The notes: generated by a model from the sequence alone, not told the origin. Positions 27,336-37,238 are shown, numbered from the stretch's first letter. The stretch is 64,000 nt of DNA from Bacteroidetes bacterium UBA7662 (GCA_002483345.1 DLHS01000007.1:140857-204856), one strand, 5' to 3'. A program made the numbers and translations.

Positions 27336-29555
27336 TCAATGCTCCTTTACAATACGTCGGAATACCCTTTGCTGATTGCTGAGTCTGGTTTCCAGCAGAT
27401 AGATGCCGGCCGGAAGATGGTTCATGGAAAGAACACTTCTGTGGGCCTCTTCAGGTGTCTGGGTGTGAATCTGCCTGCCCTGTAAGTCAAACAATTGCAG
27501 AAGCTGCATATGCTCACCGGCTTCTGTTAGTTCAATCATCAGTTTATCTGAAACCGGATTAGGATATACCCGGAGTGCCTTCTCCAGGCGCTCCGTGGCG
27601 ACTGAAACCAAAGTCGTTGTATTCCGGTAAAATTCTACCCCGCCCCTGTAATTACCGATAAACAGGTCTGGCAGGTTGTCGCCATCTATATCCGTAAACG
27701 CAGGGCTGATGAAAGAACCGCTTTGGCAGGCGGATGTAATGTTCACCGACGGATAATAGAAGGACTCATTGCTGCTGGTAAAAACCCCTGTCAGCTGGGT
27801 ACGGATATCGGCATAAAAATATAGTTTACCCCATTGGTTTCCGACTATCAAATCGGGATTCCCGTTGTTGTTTATATCGGCCAAACGCGGCACGGCATTT
27901 CCTACATAGAGATTGTCGCTTACATTCACAGAACCCAGCGAGTCGCTTTGTTTTACAAAAACCGGATTTGCAGCGGTACCGGTGTTTTCAAAGTAGAGCA
28001 CATGTCCGTTTTGATTGCCTACCAACAGGTCAATTTTACCGTCACCATTCACATCTGCCAGTTCCGGGCTTGTAAAAGTCCCTGCCTGTATTTGCTGAAA
28101 ATCAGATGTTTCATAAAAGAAACTGACCCCGGAGGGGGTTGAGGTATTGCGATAATAGGCCAAAGGACCCGCCTGCGTACCTATAAGCAGGTCTTCTTTG
28201 CCATCACCATTCAAATCTCCTGCAGCCAGGCGTATCCTGCCGGGGAGGGTGTCTTTTATCTGTAAAAAATTGGTATCTGTCAACTGATAGCCGGCAGTGC
28301 CTTTTTCGTAAAAATGTATGACGGGTACAAGTGCATTCGTGTAATGTGCAACAAGCAGGTCTTTGTCACCGTCATTGTCCGCATCTATAAAAGCAGGCGA
28401 AGCGTAGTGGTGATATTGCAGGATGTCCTCGATCAAAAAACTCCTTGTCTGAAGTGCGAAGCTGTCGCGGAGTCCGATGGCCTGGTTTTCATAAAACCAC
28501 ACATGTTTTCCGAACTGAGCATCGTACGGGTCGTTGGTGGTGATTATCAGATCTTTTTTGGAGCTTCCTTTGAGATCCAGGGTAAAACTACCCGGAAAAT
28601 TCAGGATGTAGGAGGGCGTATCGTAATTGGGAAAACCAACCGTTGCCTGGGTGATGCGGGCGGTATCGCGGGTGCCATTGTTAAAAAGAACAGACATACG
28701 GGGGTTTTCGAAATCACCCAGAATGAGATCAGAGAGCGTGTCTTTGTTGAATTTTATAGGCAAAATAGTGGAACCCACATGGGATGGTCTTAATAAGGCC
28801 GGAGGGCCCGTTGTCAGCGAGTCGGGGAAGCTGCAATCGTTCTTCAGGTTCATGATAATGGCGGAGCTGTTCTGGTTTTCGTAAAAAAGACCATAACACC
28901 TGCTGGTGACCAACATGTCAAAAGTATCTGTACGGCTGTAACGTTCTGCAGCCATGTTCCGGTAGTAGTTGATCATGCCCGTGTCGAAACTGTCGAAGGC
29001 CAGGATGTCAACATCACCGTCACCATCCAGATCGTCTATACCCGGATAATCGATGTTAAGTACATAAACAGGCACCATAAAACCTGGTCCGAATCCAAAA
29101 TCAGCCGTGAGTTTGTGAATGACCCTTTGAAATTGCGGTACAGTGCCGGTGCTGACATTTTTATAAATATCGACACTTCCGTTGTTGGCGGTAATGAGGT
29201 CTGTTTTCCCGTCGTTGTCATAGTCCAGTAACCTGAACCAATTGGTTATTTTGGGCAGACAGGCAGCATAATCGGGGCGAAAATGCCACTTAATCTGGCC
29301 GTTTTCAATCGCTCTTATCCAGGTCATGAGCCTTGAGTCGCCTCTGTCGAAAACCACGAGATCCTGGAGCCCGTCGCTGTTCAGGTCCATTTGCTGAAAT
29401 TGTCCGGCACCTATGCCCCCTGCCCACGGAAAGGCGAGGGTGTGAAAAGCCGTGTCTTTTACTGCCAGACCTGCGTCAGGCCGAAACTGGAACGATTGGC
29501 TCCAAACCGACTTTCCGCAAGAAATAATGAGGCAAAACAAGAAAAGCTTTTTCAT
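27336..29555 (-). CDS. Secreted FG-GAP/VCBS repeat protein with T9SS sorting domain
   Basis: 739 residues with a signal peptide (cleavage near VWSQ). Most of the chain is FG-GAP/VCBS repeats, with calcium-loop motifs such as DYDNDGKTDLI, DLDGDGDVDIL, DADNDGDKDLLV, DLNGDGKEDLLIG and DINNNGNPDLIVG, suggesting an integrin-like propeller. The last 75 residues are a type-A T9SS sorting domain: LRVYPNPVSDKLMIEL, then LFDLQGRQI and LPAGIYLLET. It is therefore likely a cargo of the PorU/PorV system encoded next to it. Target surface or ligand unknown. Confidence 0.92.
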   Translation of the reverse strand: MKKLFLFCLIISCGKSVWSQSFQFRPDAGLAVKDTAFHTLAFPWAGGIGAGQFQQMDLNSDGLQDLVVFDRGDSRLMTWIRAIENGQIKWHFRPDYAACLPKITNWFRLLDYDNDGKTDLITANNGSVDIYKNVSTGTVPQFQRVIHKLTADFGFGPGFMVPVYVLNIDYPGIDDLDGDGDVDILAFDSFDTGMINYYRNMAAERYSRTDTFDMLVTSRCYGLFYENQNSSAIIMNLKNDCSFPDSLTTGPPALLRPSHVGSTILPIKFNKDTLSDLILGDFENPRMSVLFNNGTRDTARITQATVGFPNYDTPSYILNFPGSFTLDLKGSSKKDLIITTNDPYDAQFGKHVWFYENQAIGLRDSFALQTRSFLIEDILQYHHYASPAFIDADNDGDKDLLVAHYTNALVPVIHFYEKGTAGYQLTDTNFLQIKDTLPGRIRLAAGDLNGDGKEDLLIGTQAGPLAYYRNTSTPSGVSFFYETSDFQQIQAGTFTSPELADVNGDGKIDLLVGNQNGHVLYFENTGTAANPVFVKQSDSLGSVNVSDNLYVGNAVPRLADINNNGNPDLIVGNQWGKLYFYADIRTQLTGVFTSSNESFYYPSVNITSACQSGSFISPAFTDIDGDNLPDLFIGNYRGGVEFYRNTTTLVSVATERLEKALRVYPNPVSDKLMIELTEAGEHMQLLQLFDLQGRQIHTQTPEEAHRSVLSMNHLPAGIYLLETRLSNQQRVFRRIVKEH

Positions 29556-29609
29556 CACAAGGTGTTTTCACGAATTTAGCCACAACAGCACGTAAAAACA
29601 GGCTTTAAC

Positions 29610-30917
29610 TTGAATTTAATTGACATTTACCGGCTTTTCCTCGAAGGGAAATGCCGTTTTACAACCGATAGCAGGCATATTGAGCCGGGGAGTATGTTTT
29701 TTGCCCTCAAGGGTGATAAGTTCAATGGTAATGCATTTGCTTCCAACGCTTTATCAGATGGCGCCCATTGGGCTGTCATCGATGAGCCTGTCTTCCAGAC
29801 AGACAAAAGGATGATACTGGTACCAGATGTCCTGGGTTGTTTGCAGGACCTCGCCCGCTTACACCGGCAGTCGGTTCCGGGTTTAAAGGTCATTGGTGTA
29901 ACCGGTTCGAATGGTAAAACCACCACCAAAGAGCTGCTGAAGGAGGTATTTTCTTCCCACTACAGAACCTGGGCCACGCCGGGTAATCTCAACAACCACA
30001 TCGGCGTGCCCATTACCCTGTTACGCATGCCGCTTGATACGGAATATGCCATCATCGAAATGGGGGCGAATCATCCCGGAGAGGTCAGGCCGCTTTGTGA
30101 AATTGCCCGGCCCGATTTTGCCCTGGTCAGCTCCGTTGGCAAGGAACACCTCGAAGGTTTCGGCAGCCTGGAGAATATCATAACCACAGAATGCGAGAAT
30201 TATGCCTATGTGGCCGAAAACAAAGGAACACTTTTTGTCCACCGCGACAATACAGTCCTGATGGAATATGCCGCCCGGTTTGGGCCGGCTATTTATTACG
30301 GGACCGATCAGGAGTCGGACTGCGTCGGAAGATTGCTGGGTGCGGAGTGGTTTGTGCGTATGCAATGGGAAAACAGCTATCGTCTTATGCTAAGGGCACC
30401 AGTGGTTGAAACGCAGTTGTTTGGCAGTTACAACTTTGTAAACCTGCTTGCTGCGGCTTGTGTGGGCAGATACTGCAGTGTTCCTTACGATAAGATAAAT
30501 GCTGCCCTGACAGCCTATAAACCGGCCAATAACCGTTCCCAGCTGCTGGAGGCAGGAGGCAACCGCATCATACTTGATGCTTATAATGCCAATCCGCACA
30601 GCATGGCCGCGGCGGTAGAAAATTTCGCATCCCTGGATTCAACGGGCAAAGTGCTGCTTTTGGGAGATATGTTTGAACTCGGCGAGGCGGCCGATGAAGA
30701 GCACCTGCTTTTACTGGAAATGCTCAGCAAGGGCGATTTTGAGGAGGTTTTGTTATGCGGACCTTTGTTCGGCAAACAGGCAGCCCGTTATCCCCGCTTT
30801 TCGTTTTTCAACGATCTGGCCGAACTGATGAAAGCGAAGCCTTTTTCAGCCTTCAGTGGAAAAACCTTGCTTATCAAAGGTTCCCGCGGGATGCAGATGG
30901 AACGCTACCTGAGCTAA
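29610..30917 (+). CDS. murF: UDP-N-acetylmuramoyl-tripeptide--D-alanyl-D-alanine ligase
   Basis: 435 residues, normal for MurF. The Mur-ligase P-loop is VIGVTGSNGKTTTKELL (about 96-112); YAIIEMGANHPGEV and LDAYNANPHSM match family segments. It adds the D-Ala-D-Ala dipeptide in peptidoglycan synthesis. The start is a TTG at 29610, since no ATG lies before the conserved FALKGDKFNGN region. gldJ next to murF is a known neighbourhood in Flavobacterium; here the cargo gene sits between them on the other strand. Confidence 0.95.
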   Translation: MNLIDIYRLFLEGKCRFTTDSRHIEPGSMFFALKGDKFNGNAFASNALSDGAHWAVIDEPVFQTDKRMILVPDVLGCLQDLARLHRQSVPGLKVIGVTGSNGKTTTKELLKEVFSSHYRTWATPGNLNNHIGVPITLLRMPLDTEYAIIEMGANHPGEVRPLCEIARPDFALVSSVGKEHLEGFGSLENIITTECENYAYVAENKGTLFVHRDNTVLMEYAARFGPAIYYGTDQESDCVGRLLGAEWFVRMQWENSYRLMLRAPVVETQLFGSYNFVNLLAAACVGRYCSVPYDKINAALTAYKPANNRSQLLEAGGNRIILDAYNANPHSMAAAVENFASLDSTGKVLLLGDMFELGEAADEEHLLLLEMLSKGDFEEVLLCGPLFGKQAARYPRFSFFNDLAELMKAKPFSAFSGKTLLIKGSRGMQMERYLS

Positions 30918-30922
30918 AAAAC

Positions 30923-32080
30923 TCAGAGCATATATTTCTGGTGAAACTTCCACCATTTGTCAGGAAGTTCATCTTTACCGGCCATCAGGTAGTCATTGTA
31001 GGAGCAGGGAACCAGCTGGGTGCGCTCTTTTTTGGATCCTTTAACGGGTGGGAGGGTAACCTCCATCCACCAGCGGCCTGATTTTTTGCTTTTATAGAAC
31101 ACAAGATCGTGCTTTCCGGCCTTCAGCGTGGTGGTATATTTCACGAAACTTTTGTTCTTAACCCTGGGCAGGTCCTGCATCCGGTTCATAAAGCCATCTG
31201 CAAAATACCAGATGGCCTGCGCCAGCAGTGCAGCCGTCTGGCCGGAGGGATCGAGGGAAGGATTAAACTCATAAAAGGCAATGGAGCTGAGTTTATCGCT
31301 CAGACCGGCATAGCGGGTAAGCTGACAAAGTTCGTGGGCAAAAAAGCCATTGGGAGAGGCCTTGGGATTGCCCGGCGCTTCGGAATGCCGTACAGCGCTG
31401 ATATCAATGCTCAGCATATCGGCTGCTCTCAGATATGGCTCGGCTTCTTCCAGGTCTCGCCTGATCTCTCCCAGACGGATGGCATCGAAATAGAGTTTTT
31501 CTACCAGCCTGATTTCTTCCGGATTCACCAGATAAGTCTGGTAGCCGAGATTGATAAAATTAAACAGGTGGGTTGGCTGGTGGCTGATAATACGGTACAG
31601 GTAGTTGCCGGCATCTATTCCCTCATCGCGCGCCTCAAGGTCGAAACGGCTGTCGATGGTGACCAGGTCGATGGTTTTATCATATTGCTCATAGGCAAGG
31701 TATTGCCCGTAGCTGAGGTCATGACTGCCGCCCAGTATAATCGGTATGATATCCTGCCGTATAAGTTCCCAGCAAACGGTTTTGAGGGCAAAGTAAGTAT
31801 CTTCTGTGCTGTGACCCTCCCGGATATTACCCAGATCAGCCAGGGGCAGTTGGGGGCCGTACAGCTTATAGAGCGCTGTACGGATTACATCGGATCCATG
31901 GGCGCAACCGGCATTTTCAGGATGGTTACGGCTTTCCAATACGCCTACGAGCGCCATTTTGATGCCCTCCAGCTCAGGTAGTTTGTCGATGAACTTGTGG
32001 GTGGTTGCCCCCAAGGTGCCCTCCGGCCAGGTGACATCAAAATCTTCCCGCTTCAATGGGCTGAGCATTTCCTGCAGCAT
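30923..32080 (-). CDS. Arginase-fold protein (formimidoylglutamase-like) with altered metal ligands
   Basis: 385 residues with the ureohydrolase fold. Motifs appear in order: ILGGSHDLSYGQYLAY, LVTIDSRFDLE, and MLSIDISAVRHSEAPG. In active arginases these are G-G-x-H-S, D-A-H-x-D and S-x-D-x-D. Here the second motif has Arg where the His ligand belongs, and the third has Ser in place of the second Asp. The first His and three Asp remain. It may bind one metal or none. It is convergent with murF (5 bp apart). Proteins of this kind are usually named formimidoylglutamase in Bacteroidota, but the activity is unsure. Confidence 0.8.
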   Translation of the reverse strand: MLQEMLSPLKREDFDVTWPEGTLGATTHKFIDKLPELEGIKMALVGVLESRNHPENAGCAHGSDVIRTALYKLYGPQLPLADLGNIREGHSTEDTYFALKTVCWELIRQDIIPIILGGSHDLSYGQYLAYEQYDKTIDLVTIDSRFDLEARDEGIDAGNYLYRIISHQPTHLFNFINLGYQTYLVNPEEIRLVEKLYFDAIRLGEIRRDLEEAEPYLRAADMLSIDISAVRHSEAPGNPKASPNGFFAHELCQLTRYAGLSDKLSSIAFYEFNPSLDPSGQTAALLAQAIWYFADGFMNRMQDLPRVKNKSFVKYTTTLKAGKHDLVFYKSKKSGRWWMEVTLPPVKGSKKERTQLVPCSYNDYLMAGKDELPDKWWKFHQKYML

Positions 32081-32106
32081 GCGTAATTGGTTTATGCGAA
32101 AATAGA

Positions 32107-32136
32107 AAAGGCCTGTGGGTTACACAGGCCTTTTTT
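32107..32136. terminator. Bidirectional terminator
   Basis: A perfect stem (aaggcctgtg / cacaggcctt, loop ggtta) with a T-run on the plus strand, located upstream of the arginase-like gene and 3' of the minus-strand lipoprotein gene at 32154. It more plausibly ends the latter. Confidence 0.7.
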
Positions 32137-32153
32137 AAAGTAGCGCGACAATT

Positions 32154-32645
32154 TTATTTCGTCAGCGTAAAATTAAGGCTTACAGGAACGATGGTGGCAG
32201 AATCAAGTTGATAGTTCACCGAGGTGGTCATGATCTGTACAGCATCCGAATTGGTAGTGGCTGTAAAAACAATGGCTTGCTGGGTAGCTGTATCCTGAAC
32301 AGTAACCGTACTGGCTGTGTTGGTCCAGGTACCGGCTCCTACCAAACGGACAGAATCCGTTACACCGGGTACGGTGGGCAAAAACACGATGTTATAATTA
32401 CAAAAACGGGTAGGGGTATTAAAAGAAATACTTCCTGCATTGGTAGCATTTCCACTGACAGGAATCGGGAAACCGCCCAGATTGAGGGTAGCGCTGTATG
32501 TCAGGGAACTAACTGTCCATACGCCGTTTAATCTGTTGGCATAGGTTTCTTCCGCGCTGGTTGCAGGAGGATTGGTAGCATCGTCTTTTTTGCAGGCTGT
32601 AAAACCGGCAGCAACCATAAGAAGCAACAGCATCAATTTTTTCAT
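32154..32645 (-). CDS. Small lipoprotein, lipocalin-like
   Basis: 163 residues with the lipobox GFTAC (Cys about 17) followed by a KKDDA acidic linker. The rest is a beta-rich domain starting NRLNGVWTVSSLTYS, a common opening for lipocalin-like or DUF-type domains of Bacteroidota. Strand-rich, with many Thr/Val and no catalytic motif. I take the ATG at 32645, where the signal begins MKKLMLLLLM. Likely surface or periplasmic; function unknown. Confidence 0.7.
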   Translation of the reverse strand: MKKLMLLLLMVAAGFTACKKDDATNPPATSAEETYANRLNGVWTVSSLTYSATLNLGGFPIPVSGNATNAGSISFNTPTRFCNYNIVFLPTVPGVTDSVRLVGAGTWTNTASTVTVQDTATQQAIVFTATTNSDAVQIMTTSVNYQLDSATIVPVSLNFTLTK

Positions 32646-32871
32646 GAGGATAGTTTTATGTAAAGATAACAACAATGTTTATCGGTGAGCCTTTTCGAGT
32701 TCATCGAAAAATAACAAGCGGATACCAGACCAGTGTCGGATAAAAATAAACTTTTGATACTGTTAGCGCACTTTTCATCCATCGTAAAAGCCCGATTAAT
32801 ATAGCCGTCACAGGGAGTTAATGATTTCTTAATCTTAGAAGGAGTTTTTTGCATCGCAATTCAAAACCGTT

Positions 32872-35673
32872 ATGGCGCGCAAGCTTGCTACCCTTGTTTT
32901 TATTCTTGTAAGTTCTTTCACTACCTCATTTGCTCAATCCGGCACCATCAAGGGCCGGGTAACCGATGCTAAAACAGGTGAAGGATTGCCCGGTGTAAAC
33001 GTTATTCTCAAAGGCAAAACCATCGGTGCCTCTACTGATTTTGATGGTAACTATACCATCGCCAATGTGCCGGCCGGGTATTATTCCATCTATGCTTCTT
33101 ACATTTCTTACAAACCATTCGAACAGGATATCAAGCTGGAGGCAGGTAAAACCATCACCCTGGCGATCAAACTGGATGAAAGTAATATAGAATTGCAGGG
33201 GGTGGACATCGTGGCAGAACGGGTGCGGACCACAGAGGCGGCTGTTTTGATGGATATCAAAAAAAGTGACCTTGTTATCAACGCCATCTCCGCCCAGCAG
33301 ATTCAGAAATCGCAGGACCGCGACGCGGCACAGGTCGTTCGCCGGATACCGGGTATCACCATTCAGGACGACCGTTTTGTAATTGTCCGCGGTTTGAGCG
33401 AACGCTACAACACCGTCATGCTCAACGATGTGATCGCGCCCTCCACCGAGCCGGATAAAAAGGCCTTTTCGTTCGACCTGGTACCCTCCAATATGATTGA
33501 ACGCATGCTGATTTTTAAATCAGGTTCCAGTGAACTTCCGGGTGAGTTTGGCGGTGCGGTGATTAAAATTTTTACAAAAAATCAGGTTGAAAGCAATTTC
33601 AACAGCTTCACCCTCGGTACCGGGGTTCGTTTGGGCACTACTTTCAGTGATTTTAATTACAGCAACCGAAGCGCGACAGATCGCCTTGGTTTTGATGCCG
33701 GCGACCGCAGCTTGCCGGCCAGCTTCCCTAAAAACCTCAATAACCTTGGTTTTGATTATACCGCCGTGGCAGAAGCAACCAAATCGCTCGACAACGACTG
33801 GAAAGTAAACACCGGCATGGCTTTACCCGACCTCCGTATGCGGTACGATATGGGACGCCGGATGAAAGTGAATGGCAAACAGCTGAGTACACTGAATTCG
33901 ATTACTTATTCGAATACCAGAACGGCCATAGAGGTAGAGCGCTGGCGCTATATCAACTATGCGAGCGATTTCAGCAGCATTCAGCAGTTTAACTACCGCG
34001 ATGTACAGAATGCCAACAATGTGCGACTGGGTGTCATTTCAAACTGGGCCCTGCAACTGAATGCCCGCAACATCCTTGAATTCAGAAACACCTTCTCGCA
34101 GAACGGTCAGCAGGAAACAACTGTCAGGGCGGGGGAAGAAGATTTTCAGGGTTTTGATGTCCGGAATTATTCGCTTTACTATCAGCAACGGATGGTTTAT
34201 AACGGTAATCTGCATGGCAAACATGACCTGGCCAACGGACGCACCACCCTCAACTGGACAGCAGCTTATTCGCGTACCAACCGCAATGAACCAGACTGGC
34301 GCCGTGCCAGGACCCAGAAACAGCTTGGAAGCGATGAGCCTTACCGGGTGGTTATTCCGCCCAGTTCCAATACATTTGACGGCGCCCGTTTCTTTTCCGA
34401 GCTGACCGAAAATATTTTTACCCAGACCTCAGAAATTGAGCACCGTTTTGGTGAAAACAAGGATAAACCGGTGTTTACCCTTCGTGCAGGTTATTATGCT
34501 GAGCAGAAGCAACGGAAGTTTGCAGCCCGCTGGATGGCCTATCGCCAGTCGTCGACCCAGTTTGATCCTGCCCTGCTGGATTTGCCGCTGGATCAGATTT
34601 TTGCGGATGAGAACATCGGCTTCCCCAATGGTTTCATTTTATCGGAGGGCACCAATTTCACCGATGCCTATGATGCCACCAATACCCAGCTGGCAGGCTA
34701 TACCGGTGGTAGCTGGAAACCCAATACCCACTGGACAGTAGCTGGCGGTCTGCGGGCTGAATTCAACCGCCAACAGCTGAATACGCGTACAGCCCCCACA
34801 GTTCCGGTGAATGTAGATAACCCCATTCTCAGCTTGTTACCCTTCCTGAATACTACCTATGCCCTGAACGACTATCAACAGTTCCGCCTGGCGTACAGCA
34901 GGTCTATCAATCGTCCGGAGTTCAGGGAACTTGCACCATTCAGCTTTTACGACTTTAACTTCGCCATCGATATTGTCGGTAACTCAGCCCTCGAAATTGC
35001 CACCATCGACAATATCGACCTGAAGTATGAATTTTACCCTTCTCCTTCCGAGCAGATCACACTGGGGGTATTCTATAAGAATTTTATCAACCCGATAGAG
35101 ACTTATATCGTTACAGGAACCTCGAATCCGATTTTTGTATACCGCAATGCGCAGTCTGCCGTCAGCTATGGTGCTGAGCTCGAATTGCGGAAATCGCTGG
35201 CGCTGGATAATCCGGGATCGTTCTGGAACCGCTTTAATGTGGTGTTGAATGCTGCCTATATTAAAAGTGAAATCAACCTGGGCAACGACCCCACCCTTAC
35301 CCAGCAAAACAAAAGACCTTTGCAGGGGCAGTCGCCTTATGTAGTTAATACCGGACTTTATTACAGCGATACAGAGCTTGGCTGGCAGTTTGCCGCGTTA
35401 TACAATGTATATGGCCAAAGGATTTTCACTGTGGGTGATAACGAAATCCGGACCATTTATGAGATGCCCAGGCATATTGTGGATCTGAGTGTAACCAAAA
35501 CATTCAGTGATAAAATCAGCCTGAAGGTTGGGGTGAGCGATTTGCTTAATTCTCCGCTGGTGTTCCGGGAAGATGGTGATTTTGATGAGAGCCTGAAGGG
35601 TGCGGTCGACAAAAAAGTACTGGAGCAGCGTTTCGGCCAGTATATCACCGCCGATCTGACAGTTCGCTTCTAG
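32872..35673 (+). CDS. TonB-dependent outer-membrane receptor
   Basis: 933 residues. A signal peptide (cleavage near SFAQ) precedes a carboxypeptidase-regulatory-like beta-sandwich (about 24-105), then a plug (about 110-235) with DAAQVVRRIPGITIQDD and FVIVRGLSERYNTVMLND, and a 22-strand barrel ending QYITADLTVRF. It imports a ligand with TonB energy. It has no SusD partner; instead a beta-helix lipoprotein gene follows. The substrate cannot be read from the sequence. A terminator follows at 35694. Confidence 0.93.
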   Translation: MARKLATLVFILVSSFTTSFAQSGTIKGRVTDAKTGEGLPGVNVILKGKTIGASTDFDGNYTIANVPAGYYSIYASYISYKPFEQDIKLEAGKTITLAIKLDESNIELQGVDIVAERVRTTEAAVLMDIKKSDLVINAISAQQIQKSQDRDAAQVVRRIPGITIQDDRFVIVRGLSERYNTVMLNDVIAPSTEPDKKAFSFDLVPSNMIERMLIFKSGSSELPGEFGGAVIKIFTKNQVESNFNSFTLGTGVRLGTTFSDFNYSNRSATDRLGFDAGDRSLPASFPKNLNNLGFDYTAVAEATKSLDNDWKVNTGMALPDLRMRYDMGRRMKVNGKQLSTLNSITYSNTRTAIEVERWRYINYASDFSSIQQFNYRDVQNANNVRLGVISNWALQLNARNILEFRNTFSQNGQQETTVRAGEEDFQGFDVRNYSLYYQQRMVYNGNLHGKHDLANGRTTLNWTAAYSRTNRNEPDWRRARTQKQLGSDEPYRVVIPPSSNTFDGARFFSELTENIFTQTSEIEHRFGENKDKPVFTLRAGYYAEQKQRKFAARWMAYRQSSTQFDPALLDLPLDQIFADENIGFPNGFILSEGTNFTDAYDATNTQLAGYTGGSWKPNTHWTVAGGLRAEFNRQQLNTRTAPTVPVNVDNPILSLLPFLNTTYALNDYQQFRLAYSRSINRPEFRELAPFSFYDFNFAIDIVGNSALEIATIDNIDLKYEFYPSPSEQITLGVFYKNFINPIETYIVTGTSNPIFVYRNAQSAVSYGAELELRKSLALDNPGSFWNRFNVVLNAAYIKSEINLGNDPTLTQQNKRPLQGQSPYVVNTGLYYSDTELGWQFAALYNVYGQRIFTVGDNEIRTIYEMPRHIVDLSVTKTFSDKISLKVGVSDLLNSPLVFREDGDFDESLKGAVDKKVLEQRFGQYITADLTVRF

Positions 35674-35693
35674 CAATAACATAACCCATTGAT

Positions 35694-35721
35694 AATGGCC
35701 GGTTTATCCGGCCATTTTTTG
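35694..35721 (+). terminator. Terminator after the TonB receptor gene
   Basis: A 9-bp stem (aatggccgg / ccggccatt, loop tttat) followed by a T-run, 20 bases past the stop codon. Confidence 0.85.
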
Positions 35722-35788
35722 TTTCAGCGGGTTTGTTAAGATGATGTTTTGTTAATCGCCGCTTAACATGGCCTTAACAAGGTGCGGG

Positions 35789-35796
35789 TACTTTTG
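35789..35796 (+). promoter_or_regulatory. Candidate -7 promoter element of Bacteroidota type
   Basis: TActTTTG fits the TAnnTTTG consensus for the primary sigma factor, 31 bases before the ATG at 35827. No clear -33 TTTG box is seen at the usual distance. It supports 35827 as start, since the upstream ATG at 35782 would put the element inside the gene. Confidence 0.4.
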
Positions 35797-35826
35797 TCGC
35801 AGCTAAACAATCTAAAAAGCAGCTAT

Positions 35827-37167
35827 ATGAACACATTGAAAATGATGCAACGTTTCGCAACCATCGCACTGCTCGCAGTGGCGCTCGTTTCATGCGACGA
35901 CGAAGATCCCATTGTAGAACCACCTGTAACGAGTGGTCTCGAAGTAATTGAAGGTGACATTACGGCCAGCCGCAGCCTCGATGCTTCTAAAAAGTATCTT
36001 TTGAAAGGCAAAGTATTCGTACAGGCTCCTGCCGTATTGACCATTCCTGCCGGTACCATCATTTTTGGTGACAAAGCCTCTAAAGGTGCTTTGATTATCA
36101 ACCGTGGTGCTCAGATCATGGCAGAAGGAACTGCTTCCAGCCCCATCATCTTCACTTCAAATGCTCCTGTAGGTTACCGTAACCGTGGTGACTGGGCAGG
36201 TATCGTTATTTGCGGTAATGCTGACAACAACGGTAACGCCAATTCTACCATCGAAGGTATTTCTGCTACCGGTACGGAGAATGGTTTGTATGGCCCTGGT
36301 GCAGGTACAGCCATCAACAACCAGAACAGTGGTACCATGAAGTTTGTACGCATCGAGTTTGCCGGTCAGGAGCTTTCTCCCGACAACGAGTTGAACTCTC
36401 TCACCATGGGATCAGTAGGTTCAGGTACTACCATCGAAAACATCGTGGTAACCTATGCCAACGACGATGCTTATGAGTGGTTTGGTGGTTACAACAACCA
36501 CAAATACCTCATTTCTTACAGCGCGTGGGATGATGATTTTGACACCGACCGTGGTTATTCAGGTAAAGTACAGTACGGTCTCGTGATCCGCGATGCCAAC
36601 ATTGCTGACAAATCCGGTTCACGTGCTTTCGAAGCATCTTCTAACTCGAACGCTTCTGCCACCCCGCATTCTGCTGCTGAATTCGCTAACATCACAGTCG
36701 TTGGCCCACGTGTATTTGCTTCTTCTATCAACGCCAATTATCAGGCTGCTGCTGAAGTGAATTCTAATTCAGCTTTGAAAATCTACAACTCTATCATGGC
36801 TGGTTTCCCTATCGGCTATCGTTTGAATGGTGCCGGCGCCACTGCTGCTGCTACCGGTAACCTGTTCTTCCGCAATGCTGCCAACACAGCTGTAAGCGGT
36901 GGTTCTACCCTTCCTGCTGATTTTGCCACTACCAACTTGGTATTGGGCGATTCAGCTTCTTTTGTAAGTCAGGTTTGGGCTGATGCACCAAGCTTCAGCA
37001 ACTTCAATCCATTGCTTGCAGGTGGTAGCCCCCTTGCTGCCAGTGCCACACCGGTTGCAGGTTTTGATGCTGTAACCCACGTAGGTGCCTTCGGAACAGC
37101 TGCTCCTGCAGGTTGGTTCTGGGGTAGTGCCTGGATTGAGTTCAATACTGTGAACAAAGTTTACTAA
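35827..37167 (+). CDS. Lipoprotein, predicted right-handed beta-helix
   Basis: 446 residues. Signal with lipobox LVSCDDEDP (Cys about 23). The mature protein is low in charged residues and rich in Gly/Asn/Thr/Ser, with repeated strand-turn units such as ASSPIIFTSNAP, NRGDWAGIVICGNA, MKFVRIEFAG and IENIVVTYANDD, which look like beta-helix turns. A bulky GGYNNHKYLISYSAWDDDFD segment recurs in this family. It follows a TonB receptor (153 bp, own terminator between), so it is probably its partner at the cell surface. Its codons are notably simple and highly biased, a hint of high expression. Confidence 0.75.
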   Translation: MNTLKMMQRFATIALLAVALVSCDDEDPIVEPPVTSGLEVIEGDITASRSLDASKKYLLKGKVFVQAPAVLTIPAGTIIFGDKASKGALIINRGAQIMAEGTASSPIIFTSNAPVGYRNRGDWAGIVICGNADNNGNANSTIEGISATGTENGLYGPGAGTAINNQNSGTMKFVRIEFAGQELSPDNELNSLTMGSVGSGTTIENIVVTYANDDAYEWFGGYNNHKYLISYSAWDDDFDTDRGYSGKVQYGLVIRDANIADKSGSRAFEASSNSNASATPHSAAEFANITVVGPRVFASSINANYQAAAEVNSNSALKIYNSIMAGFPIGYRLNGAGATAAATGNLFFRNAANTAVSGGSTLPADFATTNLVLGDSASFVSQVWADAPSFSNFNPLLAGGSPLAASATPVAGFDAVTHVGAFGTAAPAGWFWGSAWIEFNTVNKVY

Positions 37168-37185
37168 GCAACACATAAATTCGGC

Positions 37186-37220
37186 AGGGAGTCTGGCAGC
37201 AATGCCAGACTCCCTTTTTT
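37186..37220 (+). terminator. Terminator after the beta-helix lipoprotein gene
   Basis: A perfect 12-bp stem (gggagtctggca / tgccagactccc) with a 4-base loop and T-run, about 20 bases after the stop. Confidence 0.9.
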
Positions 37221-37238
37221 ATTTCAGAACTTTATACC

